DNA of 64,000 nt from Aulostomus chinensis (GCA_037954235.1 JBBMOA010000015.1:8972001-9036000), one strand, 5' to 3'. Positions 1-12,623 are shown, counted from the first letter of the stretch. Notes: generated by a model from the sequence alone, not told the origin. Program-made: numbers and translations.

Positions 1-1
1 A

Positions 2-121
2 ACTAAAGCCATCATCCTACCTACATGTCCCACACCTAGCGCTGGCCGTGATCGCCTGGTACTCTTGAGTGACGGGCTGGTCGATGCAGGACGTACTAAC
101 ATCAACATGCCTGCTTCTTAG
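2..121 (+). CDS. possible C-terminal coding end of an unidentified gene (partial)
   Basis: A reading frame is open from the first bases of the window to a TAG at 119-121 and reads like ordinary protein (…AGRDRLVLLSDGLVDAGR…). It would be the last about 39 codons of a plus-strand gene entering from the left. I do not recognise the family. A frame this short can be open by chance, no upstream acceptor is visible inside the window, and no AATAAA follows within about 1 kb. A competing minus-strand reading (a frame opening with ATG at 418, with a donor-like GTAAAC after about 21 codons) is equally weak. Confidence 0.2.
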   Translation, partial: TKAIILPTCPTPSAGRDRLVLLSDGLVDAGRTNINMPAS

Positions 122-3021
122 GGGTTTCAGATTTAGACTAAAGGGTGTGTGTTCTCCTCGAGAGGTCGCATGTGTGTGAGAGTTGGTATGTCAGGAGCAG
201 GAATGTATGAGCATTGGGGAAGGAAAGAGTGAATGTCCAAAAATGTGATATCCTGAAAACAAAAATCCCTGGTGAGGAGTCGAATGTATGTGTGATTTTG
301 TAAATGTGTACGCGTGATTCGGGGAGGGGCAGGAGTGTGTGGTCTGAGTGTTTACCTTAGTGGGGGGACACCCCATCGTCCACAGCAGTTTCAGGCCTAA
401 CGCTGCTGTTTTCCCCATCCCACGCTACAGCTGCGTGTGGCGTACGTCCAGGGCAAGGGCTCAGTTTGGCTCCCTCCCACTCTAGCTGCAATAATCAGCA
501 AGAGGAAGAAGGTGGCTGGAGCAGCAGCAATAACAAGGCATGCAACTAACAGTTTACATGGAGAAGGTGGAATAATGTGGAAATGCAGAGAGGCTGTGTG
601 TCACTTACAGCACCACCGACTCAGGTGGTCAATAAGAAACAAGAGTGTGGTGCAATCACGAATGGAACTACTCAAGGTTATATGGAATTTAAGTGGTACA
701 ATTTCCATGTGTAATCCTGCTTTACAAGAGTAAAATGCAGATACAGTGATCTAGATTTTGAGTGTGCAGCTCAAGAGTTGTCCAGGTGTGATATGAACAC
801 AAGGAAAGCCAATAATCCTACTTTCTGGTCAGATTTTAAGAGGTAAAAGGAAAAACCATACTAGTTGTCAGACCTTCTCACTGCTGCTCAGGGAAAAGTC
901 TGCAGCCCTTACTCCATCCATAAATCCCTCCTATTTACTTGCCGCATGAAGAACCTCCGCTACCCACACCAACACCATGCCGCTGCACTCTATTTAGACA
1001 CGTTTCCTGTTCAAGCCGAAATGCCCCCCCCCCCCCCCATAGGAAACAGCTGCATCTGACAGATGAAAGATTTAAGTCCAATGCACATATTCACTTCTTA
1101 ATCTCAACTCTACAGCGGATTTACTGCTGACATTTAGAAGCCCCTGTGGCTCGAGCATGGAGGTGGTCTGTCAGCCACTGCCACACACAGACTGGTCATT
1201 CATCTTCTTTTGTCTCCAATTGTTTACAAGCAATACAATCACTTCATCTTGTAATCAACAGTCAATATTCTAACAGTTAAACCAAATGTTGGTTGACAAT
1301 TTCAGTTTAAAGCAAGTATTTACACAAATACCAAATAGAACATTTTCAGGTATGAAAACTAGACTACCAATGTTCTCCATGACAGCAGGGGCGTGGCATT
1401 TGACAAGACAGTCTAAAACTAAAAAAAAATACACCCCACCCCCCCAATAATCAGAAAAAAATTATGTATTTATAATGCTCGGGTCATTTTTACATCATTG
1501 GCCAAACGATTCTTGCTGCGTGAAATTCAAATATGTACATACAAAACATAAACCTCATCTTCAGTCTGAGAAAATATCAAAATCTGGGTTCAAGAGTATT
1601 CCCTAAAAATCAGAGAAAGATGTGGATGTATTCACACAGGACGCTCTGAAAGCCATCCAACACAAACTGAAGTGTTCTTCAGTACAAAACTGGTTCAGAG
1701 ATTTCCTTCCAAAGCTTTAGAAGCCAGCATCGATCTACCACCACAAACTATGATGAGATATTTATCTCCCAAGAGTGGGATCCATTTCTGAGATAAAGAG
1801 GGTAAAGAAGGTACAATATGGCAATCGGCTCTGAGAGTACATCCAAGTCATGAACTTCATTTTATAACCAAAATGAAAATCCTACACCATTTTCAACTCC
1901 ATTGTTATAAAAGCCATGTTCCAAGTTCACACTTCCCTACTAACTATGAAAGATCAGACAGGCTTCATCACACAACGGGGATATTAATTTGGACTCGATT
2001 CTGGAGACTTCAAAAAACGGTGAAAACGTAACAGGTGGGAAAAGAAAACCTTTCATGCCAGCAAGCCAAATACGATGACGTGCTAACCCTTCGAGTCAAA
2101 CAAGTCGACAGACTTGCCTCACTTCTGCCACATCAAACAAAGTCCTCTACCAAAAGGGATATCAGCCTAAGACATAATTACCATGAAAATACAGTCAATC
2201 TTTGCCAGATTTCACTTCAGAGTATGTGCATGTATAACCAACTCAACAGTTTGCCTGGGCGAACAGGTTGGCCATCACAAAACAGCAAACACTGCTGAAT
2301 TCAAATGAAAGGCCTGTTACAGATGCCACACAGTGTTCATATGGCAACACAAATCCTACTGAAGCCATCAGCTTGAATATACATACATAAATGGTCACTG
2401 GGCAGAAACAAGAGCATCTATGAAACACATCCATCACTGCAAGTTCTATGCATCCTGAGTTATTAATTGTAAATCATTTCTATTCAATCAGTGAGCAGAA
2501 TTTTTCATCTACCTGAAAAATGCCTAGTTAAAAAAGAAAATTTTGGACTGTTTATCTTCTCTGCAGTGCTGAAAGGGAAGCTCTGTTGTTGAAAACATGT
2601 AGAGTATCTAAAAAGCCTTGACTGATTCAGCACCAACCCTCATCTGTTTGATCAAACACCAAGCCTGAGTCGAGACACCATCTCTGGCAACACTGAAGCT
2701 TGAACATTCTACAGACCCAGTGGTGCCTCCATCTAAAAGAATGCTATATTCGAACTGACAACTCTGAATGCTGGATTAACTTCCAATATTGTGTCCATTG
2801 ACCTTGGTGGCCTGTAAAAATCCTCTACTGAACTCAACAGCTGTTAACCAACAGGCGAAGAGGTTTGCCAAAATGAAGAAAAGGGAAGATGCTTCCGGTT
2901 TAAAGCACATTCGAATTACAACCTAGTTCCCTCGTTTTACTCAAACTGTCCCTTATCTAAATACACATGCACACACACGCACACACATCTGCAGTGTGGA
3001 AGGATTGTGTGGGGGGTGGGA
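122..3021. other. non-coding stretch, probably including the rbm14b 3' UTR
   Basis: About 2.9 kb with only short, low-quality open frames. The right part, adjoining the rbm14b stop codon, is presumably its 3' UTR on the minus strand. I found no canonical AATAAA on that strand; AGTAAA-type variants occur near 2,936-2,941 and 1,119-1,124. A C-run lies near 1,023-1,038. Nothing else recognisable was seen. Confidence 0.4.
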
Positions 3022-6000
3022 CTATCGATAAGGGGGTTCTGGCGTGTGGTAAGGATAATCATGGCGCTGGGGCGTGGGTTGCCCGTGTGCGGGTGTCTGC
3101 TCATACGGTGTGGATGTGGAGTAGCTTCCCGCCGCTGCGTAAGCTCCTGTTGAATCATAAGCTCCTGACGCCCCGTAGCCTCCTGATGTGTCATAGCCCG
3201 CCGAGGCGTCGTAGTTTCCAGATGAAGCGTTGTAGCTCTCTGAAGACGCATAACTTCCCGAAGTGTCATATGTTCCTGGTGGTGGGTAGGCTTCTGATGA
3301 GGCATATGCTGGGGGGGCTGAGTATGTCCCTGGGGGTGCAGGGGTTGTGTTGGAGGCCTGTGTTGTCGCCGGTGGAGGTGGAGGAGGTGGTGGAGGATTG
3401 GTGTAGGCATACTGGAGGTACTGGTACTGTTGTTGGTACTGTTGATATTGTTGATATTGATGCATTTGCTGGTAGTACTCCGTGTAGGACCTAGAGTGCA
3501 AGTAAGTGTTGAAGCAGAGAGGAAAAAAGACAAACCAACATGAAACATCTGATTTTTTTCCACTGATTTTCATAAGGCACTTGGCAATAATTAACACTGA
3601 TAAAAACGGTTTGGTGGTACTGCAACTTTTTAAGATACGGTTTTCTTTTCAAATGAAACAGGATTAGACAGTACTGGTTACATAGTGATAGTTTGACGTT
3701 ACTAAAATATATCACCAATGTCTTCTGTAAAAACATTTCCAGTTTCAGCATCAGTTCTCTCTCTGTTCAAACCTGCCAATACTTGCTCTCCACTCAAAAA
3801 CTCCCTGGATACTTAAAAAAAAAAAGACATCTATCTTGAGAGAGAGAGAATCCAAAAAGGTTACATCCAATAGTGCAAGCATTTTGAATCTCTATCACCA
3901 TTTATAAATAGCTTCAACTACAAAACTAAGGATATCATGGGCTACTGCTGTGGGCGTTAACACAAAGCATTGCCATGACAACTGCAGTTACTATCTGTAC
4001 TCAAAGCCAGAATCAGAGCCTCTTACAGCTGACATTCTGCCAATCAATCAGTGAAAACTTTCCCAATAAGGAGGACTTCTGATGAAGTTGGAAACATATT
4101 CATAGACTTTAACTTCCTGAATCACTAACACCTCTTTCCAGGCAGGATAACATGGGTGACTGACAACCTAATTCATATCAGAATGAGACGTCCTGAAAGC
4201 TGGATAGACTTTTCTTGGACTCAGCAAAGTTTAAGACGAGTGTGTCGGTCTGACTTCTCTTGGGTAACACGTTTACCTGGCAACAGGATCTGCCCCTTCA
4301 GGAGTTGTGGTGGCTGCTGGGGTGTCTTCAGGTGCTCCAGGTGGTGTAGGCAGCAGGGCACGGCGCTTGGGTCGAACCTGAGCAAAGGAACCTGGAACAG
4401 GGTCTGGAAGTAAGGGGGCTCGGTTTCCTCTGATCGGGCTGCGATCTCGCTCATTTTCTGAGGCTGCTGCCTTTCTCCCTGCCTGCTGCTCTGCCAGAAC
4501 CTTCAATTGAAAAGCCCACTGTTAGCAACATAGGAGAGACAGAGAAGAGCATTATGTATATTATTACACGAAATACAAACCTTCTGTCCCTCCTGAAAGA
4601 ACTTGGCTCTTGCTGCCTCGAAAAGTGTTGTTGGATCTGGTGTGACTTGAGGATCAACTTCCTCAACAGCGGCAGCGGGCCCAGAATTGTGATTGGCCAG
4701 ATCTTGGTACACCTGGTCAGCCACAGTGCCATACACCTGGCTGGCAAGGGCACCATATATAACCCCATCTGCACCTTTTGCACTTGTAATCCCCTTCAGA
4801 GCAGCATAGGTGGGGTCAAAGGATGTGGTGTTATAGAACGAGTTATGGACGCTCTGCTGAACCTGCAGAGAAAACAAAGAAGATGCTGAGATTTGAAATG
4901 TTGGAATATGGTAAACTCTACTACATCTGATAAACCTACAACAAAGTTGTTAAGAGCACATTAACAAATTCTCTTTTTCAAAACAGGACAATCAATATAT
5001 GTCTTAACTGCTGATAAATTCCCAAACTGTTATATTTGATTCACAACAGTTCTCTGAGATCATGCTGAAGAAAATTACTTGTATCGGGAGTCCGGCTGCA
5101 GCTGCAGCAGCTGCAGCAAGCACAGCTGCTTGACTCTGGTGGTGCTCTAGTGAGGGAGGCGGCCGGGGAAGAAGACCCTCTCTTCCACCTGTAATAAAAA
5201 GGATGATGAGTATATGGACATGCTTAACATTTTTTAAAAAGATGGATGATTCTTCTGAACCCATTTCACCACCTGCAGAGTTGGCTGCATTTCCACTTGT
5301 CATAAGCTGGTTGATTAGAGGTTGGGCTTTGGAGAGCTCTACAGCCAGCTGACGGCCCTTGAACAGGGTCCCATTGAGTGCCTCAATAGCTGTCAGGGCA
5401 TCCTCCTTCCTTTCCATATGCACAAACGCATAACCGACATTTGAGCATAACCTGGCTGTAAACAGAATATGGTAATATTAGTTTGAGCAGGGAAAAAAAA
5501 AACCCACACACAACTCACTTTTGTTTAATAGTATTAAATCAGTAAGACTAAATATTTGAAAATTCAAAAATCCAAATATTGGACGTGTCTGTGCTACCAG
5601 AAATTAAAAAAGTCTTGATCACTGCAAGAGTGAAATGATAATTGTTCCCTTCCACTACACTCACATAAATCAGCTGATTTAAATATCAAAACTGTAAGGA
5701 CACATAATGTTGAGGACAAGGTTTTCTAACCTTTTACTTTGTCACAGTCTAAAACTCTTCCGAAAGTTGAGAACAGTCCATGCAAGTCATCTGCTGAACA
5801 TGTTGCACTAAGGTTCCCCACAAACACTTTGGTGGAGTTGGGTGGGCGGGCACGTGACTCCTCGACCACAAGGGGCCTGCCTCGGTACTCTTTGCCATCA
5901 AGATGCCGAATGGCCCTGTGAGATTAAGAACAGTGACAGTGACCACCACCATCTTCATCATCACCATCATCATCATCATGAGTGTAGGTGGACCCACATC

Positions 6001-6907
6001 ACTTCAATTCTGGCCTAGTTCGTTGCATTTTTCAGCATGAGAAAGATACCTTTTGGTGAAACATGCAAGAAAACAAGTAAAGACGCATACAATAATTTTA
6101 TTGATTGTAAAAAAATAATTGCACTAAAGTCAGATCACAGCAGATGGCCGCCCACCTAGAGCCCCGGCATTTAGGTAGCGCACGGAAATACATTTTCACC
6201 AGGTATCGGAGGACAAACTAAGTATTATTAGAAAAATGTGCTACTGAAACTTTCAAATAGTAATAAGGGAGCTTAATCTAACAACATGATCTATTTTGTG
6301 TGTTTGAACGTGAATCTGCAAGGTATTATCAATGTATTTTATCACTAAAAATGAAAAACATTAACAGGGCACATGTTCACCTAAAAAACAAAGAAAAAAA
6401 AAAGCATAGTGATTTAATTGTATAATATCCTATGCATTATTGATTTTTAAAATAATTTAATTTACATCTGGTGGGCCAAATACAGGCCACACCCAACTTT
6501 GGACAGCCCTGATGTTGAGGGATAAGTGAAATACAGTAGTGTTGTCTTCTTGATGTGAAAAAGACTATTTTTATTAGTTAATCAATGAATTTGGAAAAAC
6601 TGCATTGTATTCATTTTGGATGCATAAAACCTGTCTGAGTCTGCACACTGATGTACAACTTCTTTATAAAATCTCATATCTCCAGGTAACTTTATTGTGT
6701 GTGCAAATATATCAATCCCCCATATTTAATTAAGAGTGCAGTGGAATACCTGTCTGCTGCCCCCTCGCCCCTCAGGGTAACGAAGGCATACTGTCTGAGC
6801 AAAGAGCAAGTGTTGATCTCTCCATATGGAGCAAAGAGCTTGGTTAGCTCTTCGTGAGTTGCATCTAATGGAAGGTTCCCCACGAATAACTTCACGTTTT
6901 CGCTCAT
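3022..6907 (-). CDS. rbm14b: RNA-binding protein 14 (RBM14/CoAA family), complete CDS
   Basis: Nuclear RNA-binding coactivator and paraspeckle-type protein. Coding exons, in transcript order: 6907-6750, 5915-5731, 5455-5273, 5188-5079, 4862-4581, 4500-4277 and 3490-3022, all with GT-AG introns and continuous phase. They give 536 residues. Two RRMs occupy about residues 5-75 and 81-160; the RNP motifs KLFVGNL, KVFVGNL and GYAFVHM are visible. A short poly-Ala run follows, then a Pro stretch (about 9), YQQ repeats and a Tyr/Ser/Gly/Ala tail of roughly 100 residues, which is the prion-like region typical of RBM14. The start chosen is MSENVKLFVG, the first ATG that leads into RRM1. A 5' UTR exon ends at 7590 (donor GTGAGA). 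RRM spacing and tail fit RBM14 rather than RBM4, which carries a zinc knuckle absent here. The b-paralogue symbol is from recalled similarity to zebrafish and is less certain than the family. Confidence 0.88.
6460..6512 (-). repeat. possible hAT-type transposon end in rbm14b intron 2
   Basis: Read on the minus strand, the segment starts CAGGGCTGTCCAAAGTTGGG and continues into 'GGCC…GGCCCACC'. This resembles the CAGGGGTGTCCAAA / GGCCCGC ends of many vertebrate hAT non-autonomous elements. I could not find the other end or a target-site duplication, so this is resemblance only. Confidence 0.3.
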
Positions 6908-7589
6908 TTCTGTATCAGCCAGGCATCTGCGGAAAAACAAACAGGAGGCGGCAGGGAACACTGATTAAGTTGGGTACTTTAAGGAAAGCTAACGTCAGCT
7001 AGCATGAGAATGGCCTACTTAAACTTGCTTTGATAACAAATTTACCACTCGTTAGCGATTCGCAGTTGATTTCATTCGGTTTACGCGGCACAACTTTAAA
7101 TGGTAATCGTGTATGTGTTGAGTAGTTAACTATTTCAGTCGGCGAGAAAGGTATGACGTTAGCTAAAAGGGGTAACGATTTCATTAGCAGAGCCAATGAC
7201 CCCGTTAGCATCACTTTCCAGCAAAAATAAACTGATAATTATCAGTAGTAAGTAAGCTTTTTCGGTTTTGTAATGTCACTTTGCCAAACTAAACGCGAAA
7301 ATAAAATGGGGAATTAGATGGCTACAACTGTTACAACAAGCCATCTTATTAAACGCCGACCCTGGCGATATAGCGGCTACCTAGCTAGCAATAGCCACGT
7401 TAGCCAATGCTAAAGGACCGCTCGTGGTTTTATCATGGTCTCTAAAAGCGATTGGCGTCGCTAGATACACATAACTAACATGAGGTATTGTAAAAAAAAA
7501 ATGCTGATAAGCCGATGAATTTTAAAACATTCTTTTAAAAAGAACTAAAAGAATTAACATTATGCTAGCACAACACACAGACTTCTCAC

Positions 7590-7650
7590 CCAACGCGGTC
7601 CTGGAGCTGTATTCAAACCTCACATCCGGCTCCGGTTTCCTGAGCTCCGA
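7590..7650 (-). other. rbm14b: rbm14b 5' UTR exon 1 and start region
   Basis: On the minus strand a strong donor (TTGG|GTGAGAAG, exon end 7590) matches the acceptor TTTTCCGCAG that ends at 6927, so intron 1 spans 7589-6927. The sequence just upstream is GC-richer and holds purine GGAA cores. The transcription start cannot be placed exactly. Exon 2 begins with ATGCCTGGCTGA, a three-codon uORF (6926-6915) that ends 7 nt before the main ATG. Confidence 0.55.
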
Positions 7651-8787
7651 GGGGCGCAATTTCACAACTTTGCACAATGATTGTACAAATTAACAAACAG
7701 AGCGAGTGGATTTGATGTCATTTTTCATGTAATATCTAAATAAAACAAAGATTTCACCAGGGTATGGTCTTATTTAGCGTGCACTATATAGTCATTTTTA
7801 GCTAGCTTGAGACGGATCAAAATTTGAAAAAAGGGGGCGTCAAAGGTCGTCAAACTATTTCAGAAGTTGTCACGTGGAGGATTTTTTTTCTCACAGTTAT
7901 AACACCTCATTAAGCCAATAACATATAACTGTAGGTAAAATACTACGAATATGACAACCGAAAATAAATACTTGTTTCCACTACATTTTTTATTAATGAC
8001 TGCTAGTTAAAATAACACTTTAACAGTGCTAAAATGTAAGCCATTTATTTAACATAGGATATTTGTTTCCAGGTGAGGTCAGGGGAGGAGCCAAGATTTC
8101 GTCAGACCTGGGAACACACGTTTTAACAGGCCAGTGGGGCCAGAACCAGAAGAATGCGATTTCTCTTCGTTGTTTAGTCTGTGGAAGCAACAGGAGCATG
8201 TTAAATTATCCTAACGTGGATCCGAAAGGAGTAAAAAGAGGGATCGGGACAAAGAGGTAAACAACGAACTTTACTGTGTTCAAACTCGAATCGGGACAGC
8301 AAAGATTTGATCTCAGTTCTAGTAGCAGGAAGAAAGAGCAACACTGAAGGGCAAACGTGCAAGTCTTACAGGTCTCAGATCCAGATGTTAAAATGAATGC
8401 TATGCAGGTTCAACAAGGATTGAAAACTTCATTCTGCTCGTGGTAATTGCCTTTATTTATCTATTTATTTGAAATAATTCTCATTACCTGTATGTGTATC
8501 CTATTTCATTGCGTGTATGCTTCCATAGCTGCCTATTTCATTTAAGCTCTGCTTGAGCTGCTGCTCTTCACCAAGTCTGAACTTGCTGTCACAATCCAGG
8601 ATGTATTACACCGGTGTGTGTGTGTGTCTGTGTCTGTGTGTGTGTGCAAGCAATTATCCTACTTACTTTCCTGTTATAAGCATGAGCCTTAACAACCCAG
8701 GGTGTGCACCGATGGAGTTCACGATCAATAGTAATCATGGAGAGTTTTAGGCCAGTTTGTATTTATTTTATGTGTTCGCATGCATAG
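7651..8787. promoter_or_regulatory. divergent intergenic region between rbm14b and the rin1-like gene
   Basis: The two genes are transcribed away from each other across this 1.1 kb. No open frame here has support. The rin1-like 5' UTR exon(s) must lie in it, because the first coding exon appears to begin at a splice acceptor (GCATGCATAG|ATG). A short (TG)n stretch lies at about 8,614-8,646. No clear TATA box was seen. Confidence 0.4.
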
Positions 8788-11275
8788 ATGGCACAGCAGG
8801 AGGAACCTCTGTATGATTTCCCTGAGCCCACCCAGCCGTCCGAGCGCAAGTTCGTGGGGCATCAAAGAGGACAAGGTTCTCTGAGGAGCGTCAGCGTTCT
8901 GGACCGTCTTCTGCTCACTGTTCCTGTCTGGTTTCAGCCGTTAATCAACCCTGCCACATCACTCCACATACTGCAGAGGGAGCCGCCTGGGGTCAGAGAC
9001 ACGCATAACATCAACAAAAACCAAAAATCAAAACACACATTCTTACCCCCTACATGCCGTCAACAATCATATGTATTGTCCTGCAGACATTCATGGTTCG
9101 CAAATCTCGCACGTCCCAGAGAAATGTGCTCTGTGTCCGTTTGGCAGATGACAGCCTGCCGTCCTTCGTGCAGCAGTTTGGCATCAGGGAAGAACATTCA
9201 AGTAAGAGCCTGACACCCCACTACACCAGTCACCAGCCATCAAGACCGAACAGCAGGAGATGTTATAGTGTATTAACACAATAAGGCAACATGTTGAAAA
9301 CAGATTACATTTGAATTAGATGAATAAATTGGACCTTAAACACTGCACAACTAAATGAACCACTTCGCCTTTTCAATCACAGCTCTGACTCTGGAGACTT
9401 CGGCCATCAGCTTTCCAGACCTCCCACGTCTCATTTCCTTCTACTGTGTCAGCAGGTGAAAATCAGTTCCCCGGCCCTATATTCATACCTCCCTTGTGAC
9501 CTCTTTTCTTTCCCTCACCTGTTCTTCCTCTCCAGTTTTTCATAATCGTCTGCATTGATCACTATTATCATTGATAGATCTACATAACTTATTGTTACTG
9601 TAAATGTCTGTGTGTCAGAGATGTATTACCCTTCCCACTGGAGCTTCCTGAAGCCATCGCAAAGGCAACATCTCACAAAGAGCTGGAGTCCATCTCTCAC
9701 ATGGGAATAGGTGGGTGAACACCAGATTTGTAATGTCAAAATTACTCTTCACATACAAGGTGTACACTTGTAGCTGCTTGCTGTCAAACATGAACACAGA
9801 GATTTTTCTTTCAGTTGATTAATTGTAGCAGCTCTGCATGACAGCTACGGTAAAAAAATGATCTGGAGGATATCCTGACAAGAAATCCTTACTCTTGCTC
9901 CAAATGGACTACTTTAGGAAATTAAATCTGTGGGGTCCCTCTCTCCAAAGCAGTCTTGACTTTGTTGTTACTAACTGAACATTTTAACAGGAAACAACAT
10001 CCGTGTTGTTTTATAGAATTCTGGAATTCACACCTTAATGTCCGTGGTCCTCGGGAGGCACCGAAGCCCCAGAAGGACCAGGAGAAGAGGCCAGACATCA
10101 TGACTCCGGCCCTGCCAGCTGCTCCTAACCCTCTGACAAACGCCACAGCTCAACCTAATTCAAATCCACCTCCGGACTCAGACCACCAGACTCACACAGA
10201 TCCTGAATCTGACAGCAAACAATCAGGTTCCAATCCAACCCTGTTCCATGAGTTCTGTCCAATCACCACGCGTAGCCCCAGAGAGCTGGACTGTGGCTCG
10301 GGACTGGGCGCTCTCTGCTTCATTAACCCCCTCTTCCTGCAGTCTCAGAGTGTCTTCTCCAGAAAGCGCTTGCTCAAACGCAGCCTCAAGGTCCGTGTGT
10401 CCACAGAGACATCCACCCTGCTATCACCCCCACTCGCCCCCCCTCCCCCACCACCGCTAATGCCAAAAACAAGAGGGAAATGTAAAGCCCTGAAACAGGT
10501 CCAAAGAGTTGCACAAAAGGGTCACCCAGGTCAAGTCAGTCCGATGGTTCCCACACCTCAGAACGCCCAGCTCCACTCACTGACACGGACACAGGACCCC
10601 CAAGCAGGGACAGTTTCAGTCCAACCTGTGATGCAGGAACAGCTGGAACCAGCTAGAGTACAGCTAGAGGAGGCCACAACTCAGCTCCCAACAGGGATGG
10701 AACATCTTCCAGACAGCTCAGACTACATGCATCCCTCTCCTATAACCACCTCCTCCCTCACTCTGCCACTCTCTCCTTATGTCCCTGCCCCCCTGTCTCC
10801 CATGGCACCTTCCCTTTTCCCAAAAGTGTCTCCTCATGTCTCCCCGTGTGCTTCCCCTGCTCTCTCTCCTTATCAATCCCCATCTCCTTCTCCCATCACT
10901 CCGCTTTCTCTCTCTCTACGTGACTCGCCCAGCATTTCACCCTCTGTTTCTCCTTATCAGTCCCCATCTTCCTCTCCAAAGGTCCCCTTCTCTCTCTCTC
11001 CCTTCACCTCTCCATCCCTGTCTCAGCTGCAGGAGGAGGCCTATCACATTCCTCCCGCCAGACCAAAAGCTAGGGAGGTGGGAGGAGGTGAGGAAGATGA
11101 TGAAACGGAAAAACTACACAAAGGGATGGAAGAGGGGCAACAAGGTCTGCTTTTGCAGATTAATGCCATTTCTCTTCATGACATAGACAACTGCATTTCC
11201 AGCAGCAGTCAAGGGGAGGCAGCAGAGACTCAGCCTCACTCACCTCACCTTCAGGGTAACACCACCAGCCTTTAG
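8788..11275 (+). CDS. rin1: Ras and Rab interactor 1-like, SH2 plus Ser/Pro-rich region, VPS9 part absent
   Basis: RIN proteins couple tyrosine-kinase signals to Rab5 activation. Coding exons: 8788-8991, 9087-9201, 9383-9455, 9619-9710 and 10017-11275. All junctions are GT-AG and in phase, giving 580 residues. The start motif EEPLYDFPEP corresponds to the PLYDVP tyrosine motif of human RIN1, an ABL target. The SH2 domain spans about residues 38-150, with TFMVRKS as the phosphotyrosine-binding strand. After it come the RIN-typical segments EFWNSHLNV, RSPRELDCGSGLGALCF and KVRVSTETS. The last exon then becomes very Ser-Pro rich and stops. The RH, VPS9 (Rab5 GEF) and Ras-association domains that make up the second half of RIN1 are not seen before convergent dpp3. 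A donor-like CAGG|GTAACA at 11255/11256 precedes the stop by 18 nt. The ATG is the first in frame after the acceptor; an upstream coding exon cannot be excluded. The family call is firm, but the choice between rin1 and another RIN paralogue is less so. Confidence 0.82.
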
Positions 11276-12623
11276 TGAACTGAACATTTGAGGAGCCTGT
11301 GCATCTTGTGATGAGAAACTCTTCAGATATATATGGTATATCTGGAATGTATATATGGAATGACTAACAGTTAAGACTTTGTAGGTGCCATAGCTGTTCA
11401 GTGTTACTCGGGGGGAGGTTAAAGAATATTCTGAATTTGAAGAGGTCTGAATTTTCAGTTGGTAACCTAAAGGCTTTATAAATAATCAAACTTATACAAC
11501 AATGTTGTATGTGACCTTTGACCACCAAAATGTCATCAGTACTTGTGTCCAAGTGGATGTTTGTGAAGGAGTTCAAGAGATGACGTGCTCATGTGTGGTG
11601 ATGATGACCCTGACACCTTTAACCACCAAAATGTTTTCAGCATCATAGGGAACATCTAGGTTTTTTTTTTTTTTGGGGGGGGGGGGTAGAGACATTATTT
11701 TGTCATTAAATTCTTAACTTTCCACTTGCCAACTCTTTCTACTGTGACATCTTTGTTAAATTTTGGACTGTTCAACAATTGCCATCAACCAAAACAAGCA
11801 ACCAAACTGTGCTATTCTGATTTAAATTTGAACTGAATCTTCTGGCTTATGTTTTAAAATAGATGTCAGATGATGAGAATATTTAAATAACCGCAGCATG
11901 GTTCTACCAGGAAAAAACAAACTCTTATCAAACACATTTATTCAAATGCAACATTTTTATGCCAACTAGTGCCACATCATTGTGTATAGTCAAGTAATCC
12001 AAGATTTTTTACATCAGATTTGCAAGAAACAAAAATGCATTAGGTATTCTTTTACCTCACAATCAAAACCAAGTCGTCAATGGCTGGTATTTAATTGACA
12101 TTTTTTGCCACGAGTGACAATACTAATCCGTAAGTTCAACTGGCTAGTTTTTAACCCAGAATTTGACAGTAAACTTTGGATCAATGCACCAACATCACAT
12201 TGCAGCAGAAGAAGTCGTAACTGTCATTTAATGAAGCCACATAGCCTTCAGTCTCATGTTTCTACCCAAGAACCGTTCTATTGTCCAGCAGCGTGGGTTA
12301 ATTGGACAGTTTAATGTTTAAAAGTATGCAGTCTCATAAAATTTGTCCTTAATAAGGATCATAATCAGCTCATTCATATTGATATGATCAGTTATCAAAG
12401 ACCTGAAGTAGGACCCGAGGAGAGGAAGTGCAGTGGCTGATATCTAAAGCTGTCCTAGTCTTATGGCTTTATCAGGAGAAGGAATCTCTGATTTAGTCTC
12501 CAAAGTCATGTCATCTATAAGGTTTCGGACCATTTAGGCATTCTGTATTTTATTAAGATCTATAAAGAAACAGCAAGCTTTCACAAATTGAAACAAAACA
12601 CAATTCAGATTTCTGTTGGTTAA
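11276..12623. other. tail-to-tail 3' region of rin1-like (+) and dpp3 (-)
   Basis: Both genes end here with convergent 3' UTRs. Minus-strand AATAAA signals for dpp3 lie at 12549-12554 and 11937-11942. A plus-strand ATTAAA at about 11705 could serve the rin1-like gene. No open frame shows RH, VPS9 or RA similarity. A poly-T/poly-G run sits at 11661-11686. Confidence 0.6.
11500..11660. repeat. teleost interspersed repeat fragment with two related units
   Basis: Contains 'GACCTTTGACCACCAAAATG' followed about 100 nt later by 'CACCTTTAACCACCAAAATG', with 'GTCCAAGTGGATGTTTGTG' between. I recognise this as a common fish repeat in which such units recur, though I cannot name the family. Related GGTCAAAGGTCAAGGTCAC motifs occur at about 48,690 in an ehbp1l1 intron. 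Confidence 0.5.

Noticed and set aside
2967..3563. Plus- and minus-strand frames of 175-208 codons overlapping the end of rbm14b
   Set aside because: Alternative frames of the repetitive Tyr/Ser/Gly-rich last exon; the spliced rbm14b frame explains the region.
10779..11186. 135-codon Leu/Pro-rich plus-strand frame
   Set aside because: Shifted frame of the Ser-Pro repeat in the rin1-like last exon.
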